DNA of 64,000 nt from Tritrichomonas musculus (taxonomy: Eukaryota; Parabasalia; Tritrichomonadida; Tritrichomonadidae): NCBI GenBank assembly GCA_039105265.1, contig JAPFFF010000005.1:3953501-4017500 (forward strand), given 5' to 3'. Every line of letters begins with the position of its first letter. The first letter of the stretch is position 1. Both the position numbers and the translations under genes were made by a program. Below, piece after piece: positions 24,978 through 32,918 of this stretch. Below the pieces are notes generated by a model. That model was not told the DNA's origin. It was given only the letters and a program-made list of their open reading frames with translations, and did not search any database.

Positions 24978-27900
24978 ATGGCAGCAACAACAACAAAATT
25001 CATCGGAGATATACAATTCAAGGTAGGAGACAGCACTCGTAAAGCAAGCCAGTTATTAACCCTAAGTGATTTAGATGGATATGTTCAGACAGGCCATTTA
25101 TTCAATGAAGTAGATGGCATACCAGAATTTAATATCAAAAATAATAATATACAATACGAGTCATTTGAGTCATCAACAACCCAATATCATATTCTTAAAT
25201 TTGTTAATATACCTGAGGATTTCATGAATAAAGTGAAGGAAATAACAGCCCAAACAAATCTTTTCAAAGTTGTTTTGAGAAAAAATATTATATACGATAC
25301 GAATGGAAATTTAGTGAAGGAATTCTTTATTTATGCCAAGGATGGAAAGGTTTATTGCCCTCTCATTACCAAAAGCAGTAATGGCTGTTCTATAAATAAC
25401 AGCACCATATTTGAATACATCAACATAGCTTTCGATTCTAGCCTCGATTTTAATCCCTATTCCCTTTGGTTGAATGGTGAGTTGAGTATAATGAATGAAT
25501 ATCTTGCTGATAGTTTACAAACAGAGAAGGCAATAAAATGTTCAATTATCAAGGCTGATAATGCTTTGAAGCTTCATAAAAGTGATGTATTGTATCTCTA
25601 TAAACCCACACTAACTAGTGAAGTCCAAATAGATGATAAAATGTATTGGCTACTGCAATGGAATATAGACGATAATTACAATATACCTAGCGGCTTGGAA
25701 TTTAAGTTTAGTGAATATTGTTTTGGTAATAAATGGGTTTTAAGCTGGGATGGAACTAAGTGGGTAGGAGATAATATACAAGGAAACATAAACGGAAATA
25801 TAAAAAATGCATTAAATAAAGAGAATGAACATGGAGAGGATGGAACATATATTAGAATCAAGAGAAGTGAAAGAAATAAAATGTTGATTAAAAAGCCTGA
25901 TAACTATTCTATTGATAATCTCCTACATTATATGATACATGGAGGGAAATGTAAATTGGACTGTAAATTGAAACTAAAGACGGGTGAGATAGAAAGTTTT
26001 TCAAAATATGGATTGGGCTATCAAACAAGTAATGGAGGAATAAATGTTGATGGATATGATATTGAAGCTATAAGATGCTATAAAGCAAACGGTACAGGGA
26101 GCGAATTAGATATTTCTAAAGTGGAAGAATTTTTACTTGATATCACTTTGGACGGTACCATCAAGGCAAACAGATTTTCTATGAGACCTACTGGAAAAAT
26201 ATTTGACCCAAAGAGTGATAAGAAATGGTATTTCATCACTGGTATATTAGATTCGTGTGAAAAAGTAGAATATTGTTATGCTTCATCAACCCCTAATGAC
26301 TCACGAAATATTAAAATCTATTTATTCAAAGAATATGTTGACCCGATAGATGAGGTCAATTGGGACCCTACAACAAACCCCTTCGAATATATTATCAAAC
26401 AACAATTTTATGAGATATATCCCAATCCTAATGCTGCAACAACATTATATACAGACTATAACATTACCTCGTCCAAAATTATTACTGCCGACAATATTAC
26501 TACAATGAGAAGTGATTTAAATATGGTAAGCAATAATGTTGATGTGATAAGTTATGACGTCCAGGAAATGAGCACGACAATGGAAAGCCTCAAAGGAAGA
26601 GTATCAAGAGCAGAAACAATAACTCAGCATCTAGAAGAAGATGTTGATAAGTTAAGAATTGTGTCATGGACAGCTTTAGCTTTTGGAGTAGCAGGAACAG
26701 CAGGTTCTATGGGCTCTATAGGCATGCAGCTTTTTCCCGAGGGAATTAGTTTTCCAACAATAAATGGCGGTGGATTTTTGAAGAGAATTTTCTCTAACAA
26801 ATCAACGAAAGGGATGAGTGATTTGTTGCGGTCATCTATTAATTTCATGTCTGGGACCGTCGCTAGGTCTATCACAAAAGATATTACTCCAATAATTATG
26901 TGGTGTGAAGAAGAATATAAACCATTAGATGATTTAAAATTTGAAGATGAAAATGATAATCCTGACAGTGGAGCCTTAACTTTAAGTGGGGCTATGGATA
27001 TTGGTAATATATTTAGAGATTCTTTGAAGCCTGCATTTAAATTACTTGCCGAAAAAGTAAATGAAATAGAAGCTGAATTTGATAATTTCCCTACTGTTGA
27101 TGAAGTAAATGAGGCGTTGGAGAAAGTAAAAAGTGATATCCCTGCCGCCGTAGATTTATCAAAATATCGAAGCAAAACTGATTTGATATACAAAGATGCT
27201 GTCAATGTGCCTTTTGAAAATGTACAAGATAGTGAAGGAAGGTGGGAGGTCAAAATCAAATTGATTAGTGGAATTCGCCTTGTTGGAACAATATCAAATA
27301 ACGATGGCTTTGTAAAAGAGTTTGATTATTTGTTTGATTATAATGGTGTTATGACTGAAGATGGAGATGTTAATGTCGCTTTTGAAATTGACGGAACAAC
27401 TTATTACTTAACTTATTATAAAAGTGATAGTAATGGTCTGTGCTTTTATATCGATAACGGGGCAGACTATTTTGATACCAAATTAATATTAGCGGAAAAA
27501 ATATTGAAGCAAGATAAAATAGCTTTGAAAAGTGAGATTCCAGAACCTGTTGATTTGACCAATTATGCTTTGAAAAGTGAGAATGAAGAATTGAAGACAA
27601 GGATAGAAAACTTAGAGACAAGATTAGCAGCGTTAGAGAATAAATTAACACGAATTAACTATACATTCAACATACCAAATAGTACTAGCATTCGTTATCA
27701 ATTTGACCAACAACTTGATGTATATGAAGCTATGCTCTATTTGACATATCATGAAAACAAAAATAATGTTGCCAGTGATAAAGAAATCAAAATCAATATA
27801 TCATTCAATGTTAATAATACTCCTAAGTATGAATATCAATGCGAACCAAATAAAATATGGATAAACAATATTGAATTTCCATTAAATATTAACAGCAATT

Positions 27901-28010
27901 TCACGATTAATGCAACAGCTAATTTCATATTGATTAATTCTTCATTCTTTACATCAAATGGTATCTTAACTGAAGATAACACTAAAAATGAAATACATTC
28001 ATTACTATAA
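24978..28010 (+). CDS. giant fibre-like virion protein 2
   Basis: 1010 residues from the ATG at 24978, which follows GGGTTTGAA. It is a tandem paralogue of the preceding gene: FKVVLRKNIIYDTNGNLVKE, the NPFEYIIKQQFYEIYPNPNA block (~467), coiled coil (~528-562) and Gly-rich hydrophobic segment (~564-590). Its C-terminal third differs and carries phage-tail-fibre-like units (IALKSEIPEPVDLTNYALKS, ~850-870), a coiled coil (ENEELKTRIENLETRLAALE) and a strand-rich ending. The C-terminal third may be the receptor-binding part, because it is the least conserved (inference). Confidence 0.7.
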   Translation: MAATTTKFIGDIQFKVGDSTRKASQLLTLSDLDGYVQTGHLFNEVDGIPEFNIKNNNIQYESFESSTTQYHILKFVNIPEDFMNKVKEITAQTNLFKVVLRKNIIYDTNGNLVKEFFIYAKDGKVYCPLITKSSNGCSINNSTIFEYINIAFDSSLDFNPYSLWLNGELSIMNEYLADSLQTEKAIKCSIIKADNALKLHKSDVLYLYKPTLTSEVQIDDKMYWLLQWNIDDNYNIPSGLEFKFSEYCFGNKWVLSWDGTKWVGDNIQGNINGNIKNALNKENEHGEDGTYIRIKRSERNKMLIKKPDNYSIDNLLHYMIHGGKCKLDCKLKLKTGEIESFSKYGLGYQTSNGGINVDGYDIEAIRCYKANGTGSELDISKVEEFLLDITLDGTIKANRFSMRPTGKIFDPKSDKKWYFITGILDSCEKVEYCYASSTPNDSRNIKIYLFKEYVDPIDEVNWDPTTNPFEYIIKQQFYEIYPNPNAATTLYTDYNITSSKIITADNITTMRSDLNMVSNNVDVISYDVQEMSTTMESLKGRVSRAETITQHLEEDVDKLRIVSWTALAFGVAGTAGSMGSIGMQLFPEGISFPTINGGGFLKRIFSNKSTKGMSDLLRSSINFMSGTVARSITKDITPIIMWCEEEYKPLDDLKFEDENDNPDSGALTLSGAMDIGNIFRDSLKPAFKLLAEKVNEIEAEFDNFPTVDEVNEALEKVKSDIPAAVDLSKYRSKTDLIYKDAVNVPFENVQDSEGRWEVKIKLISGIRLVGTISNNDGFVKEFDYLFDYNGVMTEDGDVNVAFEIDGTTYYLTYYKSDSNGLCFYIDNGADYFDTKLILAEKILKQDKIALKSEIPEPVDLTNYALKSENEELKTRIENLETRLAALENKLTRINYTFNIPNSTSIRYQFDQQLDVYEAMLYLTYHENKNNVASDKEIKINISFNVNNTPKYEYQCEPNKIWINNIEFPLNINSNFTINATANFILINSSFFTSNGILTEDNTKNEIHSLL

Positions 28011-28049
28011 AGTATCATTTATTATTTTTCCGAGATGATAATACAAAAA

Positions 28050-28812
28050 GGTGTTTGTTCTTCAGCTGGATTGAGCGTCGGGTACATTTCAATCATTATA
28101 AAACAACTTCTTGATTCGAAGGGATATCTTAACAAAAAATGGTTGGGATTTCTTCCAAAAAAAATGCTTAGATTCACTTAAATATTTGATGGTTCTCATC
28201 GAAATATCGATATCTTGGAGCGTCTTTTTCCTTCAACAAATCGTAATCACCACTATATTTCAACAAAGCTGCTCGTCTAAATTTTGCATATCTGAAGCCG
28301 CTAAACTTGTTTCTTTCATCTAATACTTCCAAAATGACGTATCCTTTGCTATCGCACGTCCTAACATTTTTTTGCGCATCATAGATTTGTTGCGTCTGTC
28401 TTGATGTATAATAGGGGTTGCGTAAAGTGTAGCCTTTATATTCTGTCATCATTTTTAAATCACTCGGGGCGTCCATTTGTCGTCGTGATAAAAAATGGTT
28501 GGGATTTCTTGACGGGACGTTAAGAAATCACGCCATTTATATATACTACTTTTTAGAGATTTTTTTTGAAATTTTTTTTTTCAATTTTTTGATTTTTCAA
28601 TTTTTTGATTTTCAGTTTTTTCAATTTTCAGTTTTTTTGAATTTTTTAATTTTCATTTATAGGGGGGGGAGGAAGGGGTATACAATTAATATATCTATTT
28701 TAAAAATGGGGTCCGGGGCGGGAGCCCTGGAGTAGCGCGAGCGGAGCCTTGGCGGAGCGCTGCGGTATAGGCTTCGGGGAGCGAAGCGTACCGGAGCCTA
28801 TACTTTACTACT
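28050..28812 (-). repeat. right terminal inverted repeat of Maverick B
   Basis: Inverse of 4212-4973. I see one substitution and one extra base in a G-run relative to the left copy. It ends ...CTTTACTACT at 28812 with CGAAA following at 28813-28817. The inner edge lies 39 bp after the stop of fibre-like gene 2. Confidence 0.95.
28174..28476 (-). CDS. TIR-encoded small protein, right copy
   Basis: The 100-residue product is identical to that of 4547-4849, with the same TTTATCACGA leader (28474-28492, minus strand). Having one copy per end doubles the gene dose and keeps the sequence under terminal-repeat homogenisation. Function unknown. Confidence 0.7.
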   Translation of the reverse strand: MDAPSDLKMMTEYKGYTLRNPYYTSRQTQQIYDAQKNVRTCDSKGYVILEVLDERNKFSGFRYAKFRRAALLKYSGDYDLLKEKDAPRYRYFDENHQIFK

Positions 28813-29297
28813 CGAAATACTTATACTATAAGATAAAGCATGGGGAAACTACAGAGCAGCAGGAAGGTGAACGAATACAGCAAATGAAAGAGCTCCTTCA
28901 TGTGAATAATTATTCAGCAGAATTCTTGCATACTCTTGTGCTCTTCGATGATATCAGTAACAGCAAGTTATTCTCCAACGAGGAATCCTTTTTCAGTCAA
29001 GCAATAAAGCGGTGCAGGCATACGAACATGTCTTATTTCTTGTTGATTCAGGGATGGAAAGGATTGAAACCACATGTGAAGAATGAGATTACATCATTGT
29101 TCATCTTTCCTTGCTTCAACGACCAACAGTTAAGGTATATATATTCACAGGCCGCATCGAATCTATCATGGGAAGACTTTAATTACTATTACAAGCTAAT
29201 GGTAGACTATAAAAGGAGACATCCAGATTCCTATCCGGCTCTTTGTGTGCAGGTAACAGACGGTGGAGAAACAAACATTATAGGAGGACAAAAATAA
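28813..29297 (+). pseudogene. packaging ATPase of Maverick A, 3' portion
   Basis: Immediately after the CGAAA duplication the A ATPase resumes. It contains the Walker B-like LVLFDDISNS and downstream segments (CRHTNMSYFLLIQGW) matching the sensor region of the B ATPase. It ends just before a convergent small gene. The first portion lies at 3579-4211; the separation is due to the B insertion. Confidence 0.8.
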
Positions 29298-29298
29298 C

Positions 29299-29610
29299 TT
29301 ATTGCTGCTCTCCATTGACAACCTTAATGATTTCACCAATAGCTTTCTTTATATGGTCTATATCGCCCCTCAATTGCTCGATTTGTGTTTCTACATAGTT
29401 TTCTTCTTCTGGCTCTTTCATCTTCTTCAGCATCAGCACTCCTTTTATCTTCGTTATACGGTATCCTTCTATGTGATACATCTTGTTGAGCTTATGTGTC
29501 GTTAATGCATCTACCGATTCTTTATTTTTGTTGTACCATAAATTGAATTCATCCGGAGAACGAAATTCTTTGTTCGGGTGTGTTATGGGCTCTATTATCT
29601 TCAGATTCAT
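29299..29610 (-). CDS. small Maverick A protein, unknown
   Basis: 103 residues starting MNLKIIEPITHP. The region FRSPDEFNLWYNKNKESVDA then LTTHKLNKMYHIEGYRITKI has the look of a compact helical DNA-associated domain, similar in style to short proteins I know from Polintons and large DNA viruses, but I cannot name a family. It ends in a charged coiled-coil-like helix (about 75-103). It is convergent with the ATPase remnant, 1 bp apart. Confidence 0.55.
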   Translation of the reverse strand: MNLKIIEPITHPNKEFRSPDEFNLWYNKNKESVDALTTHKLNKMYHIEGYRITKIKGVLMLKKMKEPEEENYVETQIEQLRGDIDHIKKAIGEIIKVVNGEQQ

Positions 29611-29654
29611 GCTATTTAATGATGAATAAAAATATCTATTTTGTTTCGGTTAAA

Positions 29655-29765
29655 ATGAATCTTACTGATTTCTTTCTAGCCTGTTTGACCGTAATTGAAT
29701 TCGTTAATCTATTATTAAAGCTATCTGAACTGGCTCCCGACCCGCCTCTCACTGAAGAAATGTGA
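29655..29765 (+). CDS. very short Maverick A protein
   Basis: 36 residues: MNLTDFFLACLTVIEFVNLL and then KLSELAPDPPLTEEM. The first half is hydrophobic enough for a membrane-inserted or amphipathic helix. The leader TTTTGTTTCGGTTAAA before the ATG matches other A genes (GGGTAAA, CGGCTAAA). The small size leaves doubt; leader conservation is the main support. Confidence 0.4.
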   Translation: MNLTDFFLACLTVIEFVNLLLKLSELAPDPPLTEEM

Positions 29766-29768
29766 TGC

Positions 29769-29777
29769 AAACTCTAC
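29769..29777. repeat. left 9-bp target duplication (AAACTCTAC)
   Basis: AAACTCTAC occurs here and again at 32507-32515, directly flanking the AT-rich insertion. Nine bases is the duplication length of Mutator-like transposons. Confidence 0.75.
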
Positions 29778-30639
29778 TAATGGTCTCACTGTGGGGAAGA
29801 TTTTTCCCCATGGGGGAAATCCTTGGGGAAATGTAACCATCTCATTTCAAATTTTTTTTTGAAATAAAAATATAGGAAATATTATGATATTTACTGAAAT
29901 ATTTGATGAATTTTGAAAAATCAAATAGCAAAAGTGCAAATACTGTCTATTCATATATTTATCAACGTTTGGAATTTGCAATTTTGTTTTTCTCTAATAA
30001 TAATTTATTGCAAATTTTTAAGAGAAAATATAAAGTTGCTTTAAAAGTGTTTGAAATTATTAAAACGAAAATTTTTTTCTGAAAGCTTTCGATATTATAA
30101 ATATAAAGTTATCTTATTAAATACTAAATATCATTTATATTTTTAATTATATATAATTTTCATTTGATAATATAATAATAAAATAATGTTAAAATGGAAC
30201 TACTAAGATAGAAATATATAAAACCATATTTTAACAAAATTTTCGATAAATTATGAAAATTCAAAAAAGTGGCAAAAATTCAATACCTACAGTTAACAGT
30301 CAAATTATTAAATTCTCAAAAGATGTAATGCATTGCATTAAATATTAATGTAGAGTGTTAAGGTAGTGTTCCTTTTATATATAAAGAAATCATCATTTTT
30401 CTGAAAAACAATTAAATGAAGGAAAAAATCATATTTAAAGAATGTTTACTTTAAATAGCCATCAAAATAGAATAAATATAAAGTATTATAGACTAATCTA
30501 TTAAAAGTATTGAATTATTCCAAATTGTTCATGAGAAAAACTTATTTTAAATTCATTTAAAAAAATGAAGCAGATTTTGTCCCTAAATTGACTTTTGTCT
30601 ACCAACTATATATTTTATGTTGTTGAGCAATTAATTTTT

Positions 30640-31414
30640 GATCGCAATTTTCACGATATTTGGCTTCGGACGTTGATTGCAATTCGCTGATATTGCCATT
30701 GAGCGATTAATTTTTGATCATAATTCACTAATATTTCAATTGAGGGATTTAATTTCCCGATATTCGGCTTCGATTTTTGATTGTAATTCTGAAATCTTGG
30801 TATTAAGTTGTTCAACTTGTTGTTGTGGTTCTTATTTTCAGAGTTCAATCTTGAGATTTCGTTGGTCAATTCAGTGATCTTTCATTTGATGGCTTCGATT
30901 TCTCTGTTTGTGACTTCAACAGTGGATTGAAGTTCAGCAATCGTGCAATTGAGTGATTCAATTGTTGAATTATAATCATTGATCTTGTCATTGAGGCTTC
31001 CGATCTCTCTATCCTTGGCTTCATTTGTTGATTGCAACTAGCTGATCTTGCCTTTTAGAGCTTCGATTTCTCTGTTCCTTGTTTCAATAGTTGATTGTGA
31101 TTGTGCAATCTGCCTATTGGGTCCTTCGATTGTCGAATTCAATTCATTGATCTTGCTGTTGAGTGCTTCAATCTCTCTGTTCTTGGCTCCAACAGTTGTT
31201 TGAAGTTCTGTAGTCTTGACATTGAGGGATTCAAATGTAGCAGTCATCTCGCTGATCTTGCCAATCAGTGCTTCGATTTCTCTGTTCTTAGCTCCAATTG
31301 TTGATTGTTATCCTGCAATCTGTACATTGAGTCCTTTGATTGTTGAATTCAATTCATTGATCATATCGTTGAGTGCTTCAATCTCTCTGTTCTTGGTATC
31401 AACAGTGGGCTATA
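30640..31414 (-). pseudogene. captured coiled-coil gene fragment with 105-bp repeats
   Basis: The minus strand reads as a long heptad coiled coil with units built around NREIEAL-x-x-KI-x-EL and ST-[IV]-E. The NREIEAL block recurs at a strict 105-bp spacing (near 31376, 31271 and 31166, then 31061 to 30997 shorter by two units of 21 bp, then 30893), that is 35 residues or five heptads. Several in-frame stops interrupt it (for example near 31037 and 30888), so it is not a working gene. Trichomonad genomes contain many long coiled-coil genes of this style. It is a fragment lacking both a start and a proper end. Confidence 0.65.
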
Positions 31415-32277
31415 TTTCGGCATTTATTTAATAAAAAATGATATGAAAAAACATATCACATCAAAAGATATTTTTAAAATGAATTTAAACTTGACGTTAA
31501 GTATAAATTCGGCGGGCTTTTTAAAGTCAAATTATTGTTAAATCTTAAAGTTTTTTTTAATATTACTATATTTTTGGCTTTAAATATTATATTCATAAAA
31601 ATATTAACTATTTATAAGTTTCGGTTTTAAATTTATTATGAATTTAAAAAAAAATGATTTAAATTTATTCAAATATAGTTAAATTATAAAGTTCTACATT
31701 TGCTCTATCATGGTTGGCATGCATTCTTTATTAAAAAAAATTATTTTTATATAATATTCTTCTTTTTTAAAAGAATTTAATGGATTAACTTATAAAAAAT
31801 TATCTTTATTCGATAGTATATTTAAATCCATCCTTTAATTTCCAATTTGAAAAAATAGAATAATATATTAAAATAATTTGTTGCTCAGATTTTCTGGGGA
31901 ATGCAATTTTTAATTATATGACCATGTATAGAAATTATTTATAAAATAAAAAAAATAGCAAATTTTTCGATTTTCATCCCCTGGGGAAAAATCCCCAAGC
32001 TTTATTTGGGGGAAAAATTGAATGAAATTGAATGGTTTATGTTTTGGGGATTTTTCCCCAAGAAGATTTTTTGGGGAAAAAATTTAAAAAATGAAATTAA
32101 ACAAAATATATATATTATTATAAATATAATATAATGAATTATAATTTACTTTATCTCTTAACACCTAAATTATTGATTTTTAGAGTTGGTTTACTGTAAA
32201 TTTGGAGAGTTCTTTAATTTTCAAAAAACCATGGGTAGCTACTCACACTTAATAAAGGAAAAACAAATTATTTCTTC

Positions 32278-32311
32278 AAAAAAACCATGAGTAGCTACTC
32301 ATGGTTTTTTT
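32278..32311. repeat. 34-bp perfect palindrome
   Basis: Seven A, then CCATGAGTAGCTACTCATGG, then seven T. A half copy (AAAAAACCATGGGTAGCTACTCA) lies 50 bp upstream. It is inside the transposon near its right end and could form a cruciform or an RNA hairpin. Confidence 0.85.
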
Positions 32312-32539
32312 GATATAATAATAATAATTAATATTAATTATTAATATTATAAATAACAAATATATACAGAAGTATAATCAAATATTAGGCACAAATAATG
32401 AATTTTAAAATATTATAACCATTTTTTTGAGAATTTTAGTATATTCCCCATCTCCCCAAGGCTGGGGATTGAATCCCCACGGAATTTGGGGAATGTTGAG
32501 AGGGTTAAACTCTACAGCTAACACCCAGGCAAAAATATC

Positions 32540-32833
32540 TTAGTAGTCATTAAGGAATGGGTATTGTTCTGTATTCAGTAATACTTTTCTCTTACCTGCA
32601 TTGCCGCCAATCATATTTTTACTGGCGTTACTACCGCTTAATTTATTGTTGACTTTACCGGCAACATCACCAACTTTTCCGATTATATCTCCAACTGGGC
32701 CTCCAATTATGTCTTTAGCTATGGGCGCTACTTTATTGACCAATTCAGCACCTTTCTTCAGTACTGGTAAGGCCTTTCCGATGATATTCTTTGCCCCTTT
32801 AACGATATTCTTGAACCAACTTCTACACGCCAT
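32540..32833 (-). CDS. pVI-like small amphipathic virion protein of Maverick A
   Basis: 97 residues starting MACRSWFKNIVKGAKNIIGK. It is dominated by Gly/Ala/Val/Ile/Lys amphipathic helices with GDIIGKVGDVAGKV-type repeats, and ends NTEQYPFLNDY. Adenovirus protein VI and its Polinton counterparts have similar membrane-active N-terminal helices. The N-terminus resembles that of the A gene at 40943-41161 (MAFGSWFKQIKDAAK). It lies divergent to the major capsid gene, 85 bp apart, which suits a capsid-associated function. Confidence 0.6.
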   Translation of the reverse strand: MACRSWFKNIVKGAKNIIGKALPVLKKGAELVNKVAPIAKDIIGGPVGDIIGKVGDVAGKVNNKLSGSNASKNMIGGNAGKRKVLLNTEQYPFLNDY

Positions 32834-32918
32834 CTGTCTGTTTTCATGAGAGAGAAAAATCTATATTGCGCTTTTATTATCCGATAATTTTGTTTTTTAT
32901 TGATAACCAAAAGAGTAC

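Larger units (their letters stand above)
4212..28812. mobile_element. Maverick/Polinton 'B', whole-looking, nested in A
   Basis: 24,601 bp bounded by near-identical inverted repeats (762 and 763 bp) that start AG and end CT, with a CGAAA target duplication. It encodes integrase, packaging ATPase, major capsid protein, candidate penton, protein-primed DNA polymerase, two fibre-like giants, core-like basic proteins and several unknowns, all open. The two terminal repeats differ by about two changes that I can see (one substitution, one homopolymer length), so the insertion is recent. It lies inside the ATPase gene of A. It looks whole. Confidence 0.93.
29778..32506. mobile_element. non-autonomous Mutator-like transposon carrying a host gene fragment
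   Basis: 2729 bp of extremely AT-rich DNA between two A genes, flanked by the 9-bp duplication AAACTCTAC. The ends are weak inverted repeats (AATGGTCTCA at the left; AACCCTCTCA reading inward from the right, 7 of 10 alike). Both subterminal zones hold clusters of GGGGA...TCCCC hairpins (about 29796-29840, 31975-32085 and 32445-32495). No transposase gene is present. The middle (about 30640-31414) is a decayed coiled-coil gene fragment on the minus strand. The pattern fits a Pack-MULE-like passenger element. Superfamily assignment rests on duplication length only. Confidence 0.6.

Noticed and set aside
26624-27259. 211-residue minus-strand frame inside fibre-like gene 2
   Set aside because: Ser/Leu-rich antisense shadow; the plus-strand protein is conserved with its paralogue and with Maverick A.
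31038-31247. Treating the coiled-coil frames at 30651-30869 and 31038-31247 as small genes
   Set aside because: They are pieces of one decayed repeat-bearing fragment with in-frame stops and no proper start.
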